DNA of 64,000 nucleotides from Firmicutes bacterium UBA2598 (GTDB lineage Bacteria; Bacillota; PH28-bin88): the NCBI GenBank assembly GCA_002339345.1, contig DDKM01000069.1:1-64000 (forward strand), written 5' to 3'. Each line of letters starts with the position of its first letter. Positions within the stretch are counted from its first letter, which is position 1. Under the pieces are notes generated by a model. That model was not told where the DNA came from and did no database searches. It saw nothing but the letters and a program-made list of their open reading frames with translations. Positions 15,195 through 25,138 of the stretch are shown in pieces. The position numbers and the translations under genes were made by a program.

Positions 15195-16700
15195 CTACCG
15201 GTAATACAGGATGCGCTCCCGGTATTCCGCCTTCATTTCCTTCTGCAAATAGTTGATAAAGCGATTCAGGAAGGTGGCTGCCTCTGCCCTGGACATGGGT
15301 TCATTGGGGTGGAAGTAACCGAAGTGGTCCCCCTTGGCCAGTCCCAGCTGGTGACCCACGTATACAGCCTCCCTTGCCCAGGAGGGTATTTGGGCGTCAT
15401 CGCGGAACGGGGTGGTCAGATTGCTGCCCACCGGGGCCAACCCCTCCAAACCCAGGGTACGAACGATGATAGTCAGGGCCTGTGCTCTGGTCAGTTCCCC
15501 TGTGGGATGAAAGATATTATTCCCAACGCCCTTCATCACACCCAACTGCTGCACCGCCTGGTAGTAACGGTAGCTGGGGTCGCTGACCGGCACGTCGGCA
15601 AAGAGGGATTCCTCCACCGGCGGGTTTTTGGTGGTTGTCTTGGGCGGTGGCGGCGGCTGGGGCAAAGGCATCTGCATGGCCTTGACCAGGGCGGTGGCAA
15701 ACTCGCCCCTGGTCATGGGCAGGCGTGGACCAAAATACTCACCCGGCACCTCCAACACCTCCAGGCTGACCAGGCGCTGTACATCCTCCGACGCCCAGTG
15801 ACCGTTCATATCGCGCAAGGTTTTTACCGGCAGGCGCTTTTGGGTGGGCAGGGTGGTCAACTGCTGGGCGGCATTGCCCTGGTTTCGGGCCGTGCCAACC
15901 ACCAGTCCCCGGTCCAGCCTGGGCATGTTATAGGTATAATTCATGGTACCGGTGGACTGGGCTGTATCGATGTAACTGCCCTCAAAACTGATCTGTGCAG
16001 GTTCGGTGGGCAGGAAGGCCAGGTGTCTACCCCGGTTGTGGGATGAATTGACCCGATAGGTGCCTGTCCACTTGACGGGTGTAACCACTTTGTCGATGGT
16101 TATTTTGGCGTCATAGGTGACAGTGCCATCGATGGTCCGGGTGGTGGTACTGCCCCAAGCGTGCTGGTAGCCGACGGAAAATCCCTGGGTTTCCACCACC
16201 ACCTGCCCGGCAGTACCGTTTACGGAATAGGTTTTCCGGCTGTTCCAACTGCCGCTGGTGTAAGCCACCGCCGGTTGCTTGTCGGTAATGGCGGAACCGG
16301 AATACTGGTACCCGGCAAGAACAAACTTATCCTTGTCCACGGTAATGGTTTCACTAAAACTGCCCACCCGGGTGTTGAACAACTCCTGGGTGCCTTTGAT
16401 TTCCTTGGTGGTGATGTATGTATAACTACGGGTAACCTTCACCCTTAAATCCTTGTTTTCCAGGGTGGCGGTAATCCGGTTGGTCACCGCGCCATCCCGT
16501 CCGGTGGTGGTAGTTTCCCTGGGCTGGCCGGAAACCACAATGGGTGTGCCGGTGATGAAAAGCACCTCCCGGTACTCCTGTTCGTTGGATATACCCCCCT
16601 CATAGAACGGTACGGTGGCCCAGGCAGGCACCAGCCCCATCAGGAAAAACCACACCGTCAACAGAAGGACTGCTATTGGCCGTCTGGATTTGCTCGGCAC
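15195..16700 (-). CDS. Secreted SLH-domain protein (C-terminal SLH repeats)
   Basis: A 501-residue surface protein. Signal peptide at residues about 1-29 (IAVLLLTVWFFLMGLVPAWA). Residues about 30-290 are beta-rich with many Thr/Val/Tyr and no recognised family. Three SLH repeats follow: MNGHWASEDVQRL, then FADVPVSDPSYRYYQAVQQL, then FRDDAQIPSWAREAVYVGHQ. A proline run sits between the first and second. SLH domains anchor proteins to pyruvylated secondary cell-wall polymer. It starts at GTG 16700 and lies 41 bp after the larger SLH gene, so probably shares its transcript. Confidence 0.88.
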   Translation of the reverse strand: MPSKSRRPIAVLLLTVWFFLMGLVPAWATVPFYEGGISNEQEYREVLFITGTPIVVSGQPRETTTTGRDGAVTNRITATLENKDLRVKVTRSYTYITTKEIKGTQELFNTRVGSFSETITVDKDKFVLAGYQYSGSAITDKQPAVAYTSGSWNSRKTYSVNGTAGQVVVETQGFSVGYQHAWGSTTTRTIDGTVTYDAKITIDKVVTPVKWTGTYRVNSSHNRGRHLAFLPTEPAQISFEGSYIDTAQSTGTMNYTYNMPRLDRGLVVGTARNQGNAAQQLTTLPTQKRLPVKTLRDMNGHWASEDVQRLVSLEVLEVPGEYFGPRLPMTRGEFATALVKAMQMPLPQPPPPPKTTTKNPPVEESLFADVPVSDPSYRYYQAVQQLGVMKGVGNNIFHPTGELTRAQALTIIVRTLGLEGLAPVGSNLTTPFRDDAQIPSWAREAVYVGHQLGLAKGDHFGYFHPNEPMSRAEAATFLNRFINYLQKEMKAEYRERILYYR

Positions 16701-16741
16701 AGGACCACCCCCGAAGAAAGCTGTTGTAATCCAAAGGTTGG

Positions 16742-19294
16742 CTAGGGTAAAAAGATCAGGAACCCTTCCTTATGATCGTGGATCAGATAAATTAGCTCGC
16801 CTGGCTTCAGGTCGGACAGGGAACCGGGCCGGCCGTCCCGCCATACCAGTGCCGTGGAAACGTCGAGGGTAACCGGATCGCGGTTGATAATCCACTTGCC
16901 ATAACCCTCACTCCAGTCCCGGATGCCGGTGACGGTAAGGGTGGTACCCCGGACCTGTTGCACCGTACCCATGGCGGTTTTGGTAAGGGTGGTTTCCCCG
17001 GTGCGCAGGGCCACACCCCTGGCCTCCCCGCCCTGGACCACCACATAGGCATTGAACCCATTGTATTTGCCCGTCAACCTGCTTTGCAGGAAATCGGTTA
17101 CGGTGATGGCCCGTCCGGTGTTGGTGACATCAAGGTAGGTGCCCTGCCACGGCACATTGAAGGACACGAACTGGTTGGCCCCTGTGGCGGCGGTCCACTG
17201 ATTGCGGGTGAAGGAACTGAAGCGGTTCAGGCGGAAATCCGCCTGGTTAACCCGCTCCACCGTTCCGCGGTAGAGCAGGACGTCTGACCGAAGGAATTCC
17301 TGCTGCCACACCAGGGCGGCCCTGGTGGTGGTACCCTCCCGCTGGAGGTGGACAAAGGCGTGCTGACCTACCCCCAGGTCCATCGCATCCACCAGTCGCC
17401 CGTCCCTGATCACCACAGTCCCCGGTCCAAAGCGGGCAGGTGTTACCTCGCCAGCCAGGTACAGCTCACTGCGTCCCCAGTTCACCCTTTCCGCCAGCCG
17501 GTTGTCATCCCTGGTCTCCCCAGGCAGTACCGCCACCTTAACACCGGTGGGCCGGCCAAAGGGAGCAGAAAGGGGGATCAGTACCTCCTTTCCCTTGCCG
17601 TGGGTGGCCAACCAATCCCAACCGGCCGGCAGATCACCTACATAGATCGCTGCGGCCTGGTCCACATCCACCACCTGCAGCGGTTCGCTGGCCAGCCATT
17701 CTCCAAAATAATAAGTGCTGGTATCGTCAAGGGTGATCTGGCGCTGCAGGATATTCACCCGTTGAATGCGCCCTTTCACCACACCGGTGATGCGGGCACC
17801 GGGACCAGCCACCTCCACCCGCTCCACTTCATTCAGGGTAGGACCGGACAGAAACAGCCGGACCTGATCACCGGTTTTGATGTCCCGCCAGGAGCGCAGG
17901 CTCCCGCCTTGAGTGATGGTGGTACTGGGGTTAAGGCTAAAGGAAACCTCCCGTCCTGCACCGTCCACCAGCAACAACCAAGAAGGTCCAGCCTCCCGAA
18001 CCTGGCCGTTATATATCCGGCTGTCCCGGGGAGAAACACCGGGCAGGTTGGTCATGGCCGCCGTGCGAATGGCGGTAACCCTGCCGTTCCGCAAGGTCAC
18101 GGCAGCTTCCACTCCCCTTTGGATATCCACCAGGGCTGCCGGCCGTCCTCCGACCATCACCTCGGTATAGGGGAAAATATTAAAGGTGGTTATTGGTGTG
18201 GTGCCAGTATCAATATGCATGGTAAGTTTTTGGATGTTCAAGTCAACGATGGTGCCGAAAAGCTGGTTCACCACTGAAGGGGCAGCCTCAACCAGCAAAG
18301 CAGAACCGTCGGACTGGATGAGCACTACAACGCGGTCCCCTTCCACGAGCAGCCGGCTGTCGCCAACGGTGCCAGCCCTAACCACCACCGCATCTCGCCG
18401 GGTGGTGCCGTCCGGCCCGCGCTGGGCGGTGAGGTTGATCACCTTGCCATCATCCAGCAGAACCGGGTAAGTGACTGTATACTCACCTGCGGAATCCTGG
18501 TTCAGGCAGGGAAGCAATATCTCACCCTCCACCCGAACAAAGCCCTGGCGGTGCAGCAACCTGGGGTTGATGCGATCCAGGATGGCGGCAGCCTGGGCGC
18601 GGGTCACCGGCCCCCGGGGGTCAAAGAGGCCGGGGGCCACCCCCACCATGATCCCTTCCTGGACCACCATTTCCAACAGGCCAAGGTAGGCCGGTTCCAT
18701 CAGGTGTTTGTCTGTAAAAGAATCCACCAGGCGCCGGTCAGTGCCGTAGGAGGGGGCCATCCCCAGGGCCCTGGCCACCCATACCGCCACCTCCTGGCGC
18801 TGGGCAGGCTGGCGCCTTCCCCCTTCCAGGGCCGGCCGTTCCTCTTTAGTTACCAGACCCTGGGCTGTGGCCACTTCCAGGTAGCCGTCCGACCACCTGC
18901 CGCCGGGCTTGACCAGGGCCTGGGCCTGACCTTCCAGCCCCATGGCCCGCACCAGCAGGGCCATGGCTTCCTCCCGGGAAAGGGGGTCATTGGGCCGGAA
19001 CAGGCCGTTGCCGTCCCCCCGGATTACCCCCTGCACCGCCATGCGGAAAATGGACTGGCTGGCCCAGTGGCCGGTGGTATCGGAAAAGGTGGCGACCTTC
19101 ACCACCGCCCCATGGGCGGCGATGCCGGGATAGGACTGGCCTTGGGTAATCTGGACCGGCACCAGCTGGGCAACGGCCTCTCCCCGGAGAACCCCCAGGG
19201 TATTGACCAGTAGTGACCAAACCACCGCCATGGCCACCAGATCCTTTAAAGACTGCAATTTGGCAGGGGAAACACGCGCTGATCGCAAAACCAT
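16742..19294 (-). CDS. Large secreted SLH-domain protein (N-terminal SLH repeats)
   Basis: 850 residues from ATG at 19294, which has TTTGGAGGTTTCACC upstream; the open frame extends further but overlaps the previous gene. A membrane-spanning signal-like segment is at about residues 20-45. SLH repeats follow at about 65-120 (FSDTTGHWASQSIFRMAV) and about 180-240 (GLLEMVVQEGIMVGVAPGLF). The remaining ~600 residues are a long all-beta region with recurring GxVxxVN and LxxGDxVxL patterns suggestive of repeated small barrels; no family is recognised. Likely a cell-envelope component made with its two neighbours. Confidence 0.85.
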   Translation of the reverse strand: MVLRSARVSPAKLQSLKDLVAMAVVWSLLVNTLGVLRGEAVAQLVPVQITQGQSYPGIAAHGAVVKVATFSDTTGHWASQSIFRMAVQGVIRGDGNGLFRPNDPLSREEAMALLVRAMGLEGQAQALVKPGGRWSDGYLEVATAQGLVTKEERPALEGGRRQPAQRQEVAVWVARALGMAPSYGTDRRLVDSFTDKHLMEPAYLGLLEMVVQEGIMVGVAPGLFDPRGPVTRAQAAAILDRINPRLLHRQGFVRVEGEILLPCLNQDSAGEYTVTYPVLLDDGKVINLTAQRGPDGTTRRDAVVVRAGTVGDSRLLVEGDRVVVLIQSDGSALLVEAAPSVVNQLFGTIVDLNIQKLTMHIDTGTTPITTFNIFPYTEVMVGGRPAALVDIQRGVEAAVTLRNGRVTAIRTAAMTNLPGVSPRDSRIYNGQVREAGPSWLLLVDGAGREVSFSLNPSTTITQGGSLRSWRDIKTGDQVRLFLSGPTLNEVERVEVAGPGARITGVVKGRIQRVNILQRQITLDDTSTYYFGEWLASEPLQVVDVDQAAAIYVGDLPAGWDWLATHGKGKEVLIPLSAPFGRPTGVKVAVLPGETRDDNRLAERVNWGRSELYLAGEVTPARFGPGTVVIRDGRLVDAMDLGVGQHAFVHLQREGTTTRAALVWQQEFLRSDVLLYRGTVERVNQADFRLNRFSSFTRNQWTAATGANQFVSFNVPWQGTYLDVTNTGRAITVTDFLQSRLTGKYNGFNAYVVVQGGEARGVALRTGETTLTKTAMGTVQQVRGTTLTVTGIRDWSEGYGKWIINRDPVTLDVSTALVWRDGRPGSLSDLKPGELIYLIHDHKEGFLIFLP

Positions 19295-19314
19295 GGTGAA
19301 ACCTCCAAAGGGAT

Positions 19315-22300
19315 TTACAGGGCCGGTATAGCCAGCAGGTACTGGCCTGGTGCGGCAATACCGGCAGAAACGGTGGAACGCAGGAAATCCACCTGGCCGG
19401 GTAAGGACTGCCACTGCCTGGCAGCCGGCTGGTACTGGTAAATGGATGATCTCTCCAGGCCGCTGATGTTAAGGCCGGATTGGATAGGCATGGACCAGGT
19501 GACATTGGCGGCAAAGCTGGCATTGGGGATAATCTCTTTACCCACCTGGGTCTCCCACTCTACCCAAACCACCGCCGACAGCAGCAGGGTGTTTTTGGGC
19601 AACAAGCGCTGGGCTTTTTCCGCCGCCTGACCGCCAGCATCGGCAATGGTCAGCCGGAGCCAGCTGTCCTCCAGCTGGGTAGCGGTCATGTTGTTGAATC
19701 TGGTGAGGTTCAGTACCTGCCTGGGCATGTTCACGGTGCCCAGGGTTGTAATGATGACTGTGTTCCGGTCCGCGCCCTTGGCTGCCGCCCCGTTGATGAG
19801 CACTACAAACTGGGTGGCGGAGCGGTAGGCCTGCCCCCCCAGGTCAAGGCGGTAACTTAATTCCTGTAGAGCCTCGAGGGTGGGAATAACCGCCTCCACC
19901 CGGCCTTTTTCGGCCTTGATGGACAATTTACCAGCCACCGGGGCCACCGGTTGGGGCTGCGCGGCGGAGGACAGGGTCCAGGCCCACGCCTCGTTACTTA
20001 ATGAAGAGGTTCCCAGTTCATTGACGCCCCGGACCTTGAAAAAGTAACGGGTATTGGCCTGCAGGCCGGTGGCGAAATAGGTGGTATCCCGGGTCTGGTC
20101 CAGCAGGCGGTACGGACCGCTTTCGGTCGTGCTTAAATATACTTCGTAAAAGCCGGTGAATTCTGCGGGTGACCATGTCAGTTTAATGGTGGTAGCATCA
20201 AAGGTCACCGCCCGCAAACCAGTTGGCACATCCGGTACTGACCGGGGGCGTACATAACGGAAGCCGTTGGGCAGGGTGACAAAGCCCCCATCGGGGTTGG
20301 TCACCGTGACTGCCTTCCACCCCAAACTGCCGGGCGGGGTAATTGCTCTGATGGTGGTAGCGTTGTCCACCACCACCCCCGTTGCCGGAAGGCCGCCAAT
20401 GGTTACCGTTGCCCCGGACCGGAAGTTGGTCCCGGTGATGGTGATGGCGGTACCGCCGGAGGTGGCACCCTCGCCGGGAATAACGGAGGTAATGGCCGGT
20501 TCCGATACCTGGTAGTAGGAAAAGGCCCGGGGGGCGGTCACCACCCCCTGGTCAGGGTTCACCACCAGCACATCCTTGCTGCCCGGTGTACCAGGCGGAG
20601 TCACGATCCTGATGGTGCGGTAATCCACAAAGGTGGTGGAGGCCGCCTCCACACCGTCGATGAACACCTTGACTCCCGTCCGGAAGTCCAGACCGGTGAT
20701 GGTGACGGTGGTACCTCCCAGGTGGGGCCCCCGGTTGGGATCCAGCCGGTCAAGGCGGGGATTACTACCCGGCTCTACGTAGGTAAAGGCCTCCATGAGG
20801 GTGTAACTGCCCCCGTCGTAGTTGACAATGGTGATATCAACCACCCCAGGGTGGTATGCCGGCAGTTTGGCCCAGACCGTCTGGCCGTCCACCACTCTGA
20901 CTTCCTTTGATGGTGTGCCCTGGAAATAAACCTTGGCTTCCACCCGGAAGTCCGTCCCTTTTAACAACACCCAGATCCCGCCGGAAGAAGGCCCGGTATT
21001 CGGCTGCACACTGGTGATTTCGGGTGCACTGGCAGGCAGCTTATAAATAAATGCAGCCTTTTTCACCGCCTCCTCCAAATCCGGGTTGACAACCCTCACG
21101 TCCACCGGCCCCAGGGGGTCCTGGGTATGTTTGGCGGGCGTTTTGACCCTAATGACCGAGTTCTCCGGTGTTGAATCGATCCAGGTGATATTCTCCGGAG
21201 CTACAGCGGCCCTGCCAAAGTAAACAGTAAAGCCAGGGGCGTTGCGGAAGTCCGTTCCACGGATGATCACCATATCACCGCCCTCCGCTCTACCCTGATC
21301 CGGGTTAATGGAGGTAATCTTGGGCACTGAGGATTTAAACTCGAAACCATTCTTCTTGGTGGCAATGCCCAGGTCCAGATTCCAGACGGTGACATCCACC
21401 TTGCCCTTGGGACCGGGCGGGGTGCGGACCATAATGCGGTCATAGGCCACATCCCCCACCACCGTGCCCTCCATACTGCCGAAAAGAACCCGGATACCCG
21501 GCCGGAAGTCCTGGCCGGTGATTTCCACTTCAGTGACCTCCCCGGCACGGCCCACCGCCGGGGTGATGGATTCAATGGCCGGGGAACTGCCCGGCAACCT
21601 GTAATGGAAGGCATCAAACAGGGTAAAGGTACCGCCGTCCTGGTTGGCTACCGTTATTTCCACCGGGCCGGCCACCCGTGGCGGGGTGACAAACTGCAAG
21701 GTATTGTTGTCGATGCGAGTCACCTTGCTGATGGGCAACCCGCCCAGGAAAACCTCGATGTTGCGCCAGAGGTTCTTACCCGTCAAAGTAACCAGAGTTC
21801 CCCCGGCGGTGGTGCCTTCTGCCGGCTCCACCCCGGTAATTTCCGGCAGGTAGTCGGGATGGGGAGACAGGTACTCGAAACCGTCCTTCTTAAAGGCGGT
21901 TCCTCCGTCCGGGTTCAACACCCGTACATCCACCTTCCCTACCGGGTGGGCAGGGGTAAATACCCGGATGGTCTGGGGATCCACCACTTCCAGGCTGGGT
22001 CGCTCACCCGGCATAATGTCTTCATTGGTCACTTCCACCGCTCCAAAGAATACCCGGGCCCCTTCCCAGAAGTCATCGCCGGTAATGGTGATATAGGTGC
22101 CACCTTCCTTGGGACCCCGGCTGGGGTAGATGTTTTTGATCACCGGCTTGGTCAGGGCTTCGTAATAGGTGAAGGCACCGGCCAGCACACCGGCTCCCCC
22201 GTCCCTGTTGATGACGGTAACATCATGGATACCGGGTGGATTGGCGGGAAACACCGCTCTGATTTCAGTTTTGCTAATAGCCTTGACGTTGGCAGCCCGG

Positions 22301-24993
22301 ACCCAGCCCACCCAGACGGTAGGATTGGGGGCAAAGTTCTGCCCGGTAATGACAACCTCCACGTTACCGGTGGTGGGGCCGAAATCCGGGACCACCGCCT
22401 GTACCAGGGGTAGGACGTCCACCGTAATGAAACTGAACCCGCCAGGCAGGGTAAAGGTACCTCCATCGGCGTTTCTAATCCTGATGTTGACATTGGCCCG
22501 GGGTTCCAGCAGGGCGGGCAAACGTACCCGCAAGGTCTTGTTATCCACGAAAAATACCTGGGGAGCGGGTATTTCCCCCCAGACATCATTGCCCTCATCG
22601 TCCTTCCCCAGGTATACGTCACCAAAGAATACCTGGGCGCCCGGGTAGAACTGCTCACCGGTCAGGGTGATGATGCCCCCGCCCTGGTAGGCTCCCCTGC
22701 TGGGCTCCACACCGGTAATGCGTGGTGCGCTGTAATAGAAGAAATACCTGGGTGAGACCGGGTTGGGGTCCCACCAGGTATAGGACTGGCCGTCCGGGTT
22801 GGTTACGGTAACCCCGTGCTGGCCAGGGTCCCCTGGCGGAGTAATCAGCTCAATTGTTTCCACATCCCGCACCACCACCCTGGCGGAATCGGCCAGGTAG
22901 TTACCTATCCGCACCATAGCACCGGTGGCAAAGTTGGTACCCTTGATAGTGACAGCCGTCCCGCCCGTTACCGGACCCTCGGCGGGAGTGACGGTGAAGA
23001 TGATGGGAGCATTGAAAGCCGGCGGGTGGTAGTAAAACCCGTTGGGCAAGATATACTCACCATAGGCGTTACGCACCCGCACGTTTTTCCAGCCCACGGT
23101 GTTGGGCGGGGTACGGACGGTGATGCGCTCACCGTCCCCGTCGGGTTCCACCCGCCTTGGACCATCAAAAAGGGCGTTTTCCCAGAATACATTGCCCTGG
23201 GCATCGACATAACCAAAGGACACTTCCAGGCCGCCCACATCGGTGCTGAAGTTAGCTCCCCGGATAACCACCCGGGTACCCCCGGATACTGGACCGAAGG
23301 CCGGTGTAATGGAATCAACCCGCAAGGCACTACCACGGTACGTATAGGCCTTGCGTAAGCGGGCGGTGGCGCCATCCGGGTTTTCCACCGTCACATCACG
23401 TACACCAGGGGTTAGGGCCACAGGCACCCTGGCATAGACGTGTTGAGAATCCAGCACCACCACATCGGTGGCATACTCCAGCCCGATGAGCACCCGGAAT
23501 TCTTGCCCCGGGCCGGGACTGCGGAAATCCTGCCCTGTGATAATAATAGGGGTTTTTTCACCCAGCGGGCCCTCGGGATTACCCAGTTGATCCGGGTCAT
23601 CCGGCCGCCACTCCACGAGGGGAACCAGCAAGCGGTTGACGGCAAAAACCTTGGGCCGGCTTTCCGGCACCTTGTAGGTGAACCCATTTCTTTTAACCAC
23701 CTCGAATACATCCACCTCGGCGAGGTCGGGATTTTCCGGGTCCCGGTAGATGTACAGGGTGAGGATGACATCCTGCTGACCCAAGCTGCCGCCCGGGGTC
23801 AGGGCCCGCAGCGCCCGCGGCGGAATATCGTCATCGGGGTTTTCATCATATACCTTCAGCTCACCGGCAGGAATGCCACCGATGGTCAGGGAGGTGCGGG
23901 ACCAGTCAATGTTACCGTAACCGGGCGGGCTGCCGAAGTTGGGCGGGTTGGTCAGCACCACCGTGACCATGGTGCCCCCCTCCAGGCTGCCCTCATTGGG
24001 TGTGATGCTGTCAATGATGATTTCCCTTTCCGGCATGTGGTAGGTAAAGTCCACCTTGTTGGACTGCCGGCCGTCAGGGTTTTGCACCAGCACGTCCTTT
24101 CGCCCGGCGGTGTTACCAGGGGTCAACAGTTCAATGGTGTTGGTGGTCACCCGCAGGACGGTAGCCTGGAAACTGCCGAAATAGACCTTGGGCAGCACCG
24201 GACCCTGGGGGCTTACCCCCACCCGGAAATCGCTCCCGATAATGGTCATGGGTTCACCACCCAGGGTAAGGCCGGTATTCTTTGGCTCGCCAAGGGGGCC
24301 CAGCAAATCGGTGATTTGGGGCGAACTCAAGGCGGTGGAATAGGTGAATCCCTCCGCCACCCGCACCTTTTTCTGTGTTTCCTGTCCACCGTCCATGATC
24401 ACCGCTTCCACCGAAACGGTGCCAGTCAATCCAGACGGGGCAGCCACCTTTAACAGGGTATCCTTGCGAAAGACGCCTGGCTCCAGTTCCTTTAAGGGCA
24501 CCTCGATGCCGCCGATACGCACCTTGATGCCGGTTCCGAGGGAGAAGTTGGTGCCAGTAATTTCAATTTCCTGGCCGGCCATGCCGAAGTTGGGGGTAAT
24601 GGTGGTAATGACCGGCCCCTCCAGGTATTCGAAACCTGCCGTAGCCAGGTCCCAGGTGTTGTCCGGGTTTAAGACCAACACATCCTTTTTGCCCACTTCG
24701 TTGCCCGCAGGCACCTCCACCGTCAACCGGCCGTCATTGTCACCGGCATCGGGCAGGTAATCCACCACCTTGGCAGTCTTGCCGCTAATCTTCACCACTG
24801 CCTGCTGCTGGAAATTATTACCGGTAATATCGATGAGGTAGCCGCCGCCGATGCCCCCGGTATTGGGAGTAATGGTCTTAATGACTGGCACCGCCGCCAC
24901 AGCTTCTCTGATCGGAGGTAAAAAGGGCACAGTAGTCACTAGAAAAACCAGGATCAGGATCAGCGCCACCGGGCGGCGGTGTCTTTTCAGCAT
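19315..24993 (-). CDS. Giant secreted IPT/TIG-repeat protein with fibronectin type III domain
   Basis: 1,892 residues from ATG at 24993 (GGAGGGAAATGTG upstream). Signal peptide of about 38 residues (LILILVFLVTTVPFLPPI, then AVAA). I count about 16 tandem IPT/TIG domains of 90-110 residues, each opening with a variant of ITSITPxxGPxxGGTxVTITGxNF and ending near VxNPDGGxxxxxxGFxY. One fibronectin type III domain follows (about residues 1600-1690, LTWSPAEFTGFYEVYLS). The last ~190 residues are a beta-rich domain not recognised. No SLH or sortase motif is seen, so attachment may be through the two SLH proteins encoded next. Role (adhesin, S-layer, filament) is not known. Confidence 0.88.
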   Translation of the reverse strand: MLKRHRRPVALILILVFLVTTVPFLPPIREAVAAVPVIKTITPNTGGIGGGYLIDITGNNFQQQAVVKISGKTAKVVDYLPDAGDNDGRLTVEVPAGNEVGKKDVLVLNPDNTWDLATAGFEYLEGPVITTITPNFGMAGQEIEITGTNFSLGTGIKVRIGGIEVPLKELEPGVFRKDTLLKVAAPSGLTGTVSVEAVIMDGGQETQKKVRVAEGFTYSTALSSPQITDLLGPLGEPKNTGLTLGGEPMTIIGSDFRVGVSPQGPVLPKVYFGSFQATVLRVTTNTIELLTPGNTAGRKDVLVQNPDGRQSNKVDFTYHMPEREIIIDSITPNEGSLEGGTMVTVVLTNPPNFGSPPGYGNIDWSRTSLTIGGIPAGELKVYDENPDDDIPPRALRALTPGGSLGQQDVILTLYIYRDPENPDLAEVDVFEVVKRNGFTYKVPESRPKVFAVNRLLVPLVEWRPDDPDQLGNPEGPLGEKTPIIITGQDFRSPGPGQEFRVLIGLEYATDVVVLDSQHVYARVPVALTPGVRDVTVENPDGATARLRKAYTYRGSALRVDSITPAFGPVSGGTRVVIRGANFSTDVGGLEVSFGYVDAQGNVFWENALFDGPRRVEPDGDGERITVRTPPNTVGWKNVRVRNAYGEYILPNGFYYHPPAFNAPIIFTVTPAEGPVTGGTAVTIKGTNFATGAMVRIGNYLADSARVVVRDVETIELITPPGDPGQHGVTVTNPDGQSYTWWDPNPVSPRYFFYYSAPRITGVEPSRGAYQGGGIITLTGEQFYPGAQVFFGDVYLGKDDEGNDVWGEIPAPQVFFVDNKTLRVRLPALLEPRANVNIRIRNADGGTFTLPGGFSFITVDVLPLVQAVVPDFGPTTGNVEVVITGQNFAPNPTVWVGWVRAANVKAISKTEIRAVFPANPPGIHDVTVINRDGGAGVLAGAFTYYEALTKPVIKNIYPSRGPKEGGTYITITGDDFWEGARVFFGAVEVTNEDIMPGERPSLEVVDPQTIRVFTPAHPVGKVDVRVLNPDGGTAFKKDGFEYLSPHPDYLPEITGVEPAEGTTAGGTLVTLTGKNLWRNIEVFLGGLPISKVTRIDNNTLQFVTPPRVAGPVEITVANQDGGTFTLFDAFHYRLPGSSPAIESITPAVGRAGEVTEVEITGQDFRPGIRVLFGSMEGTVVGDVAYDRIMVRTPPGPKGKVDVTVWNLDLGIATKKNGFEFKSSVPKITSINPDQGRAEGGDMVIIRGTDFRNAPGFTVYFGRAAVAPENITWIDSTPENSVIRVKTPAKHTQDPLGPVDVRVVNPDLEEAVKKAAFIYKLPASAPEITSVQPNTGPSSGGIWVLLKGTDFRVEAKVYFQGTPSKEVRVVDGQTVWAKLPAYHPGVVDITIVNYDGGSYTLMEAFTYVEPGSNPRLDRLDPNRGPHLGGTTVTITGLDFRTGVKVFIDGVEAASTTFVDYRTIRIVTPPGTPGSKDVLVVNPDQGVVTAPRAFSYYQVSEPAITSVIPGEGATSGGTAITITGTNFRSGATVTIGGLPATGVVVDNATTIRAITPPGSLGWKAVTVTNPDGGFVTLPNGFRYVRPRSVPDVPTGLRAVTFDATTIKLTWSPAEFTGFYEVYLSTTESGPYRLLDQTRDTTYFATGLQANTRYFFKVRGVNELGTSSLSNEAWAWTLSSAAQPQPVAPVAGKLSIKAEKGRVEAVIPTLEALQELSYRLDLGGQAYRSATQFVVLINGAAAKGADRNTVIITTLGTVNMPRQVLNLTRFNNMTATQLEDSWLRLTIADAGGQAAEKAQRLLPKNTLLLSAVVWVEWETQVGKEIIPNASFAANVTWSMPIQSGLNISGLERSSIYQYQPAARQWQSLPGQVDFLRSTVSAGIAAPGQYLLAIPAL

Positions 24994-25010
24994 CACATTT
25001 CCCTCCACAC

Positions 25011-25047
25011 AAAAACAATACCAAAACTACTACCCAGGGGTAGTAGT
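25011..25047 (-). terminator. Intrinsic terminator of the flgM-flgN-flgK-flgL operon
   Basis: The perfect inverted repeat ACTACTACCC / GGGTAGTAGT (25026-25047, two-base centre) is followed on the minus strand by TTTTGGTATTGTTTTTG. It lies about 90 bp after the flgL stop and just ahead of the ribosome site of the giant IPT protein, separating flagellar from surface genes. Confidence 0.82.
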
Positions 25048-25138
25048 CGGAATCCGCATAGCGATGAAACTCTATGGATAGTCCAGGGCAAAGGTGGTTG
25101 ATGAATTAATCCAAATTGATTGCCAGTTCAGTGCGCGC

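Noticed and set aside
19295..19414. 40-residue N-terminal extension of the 850-residue SLH protein
   Set aside because: It overlaps the end of the IPT protein gene, and TTTGGAGG lies correctly before ATG 19294.
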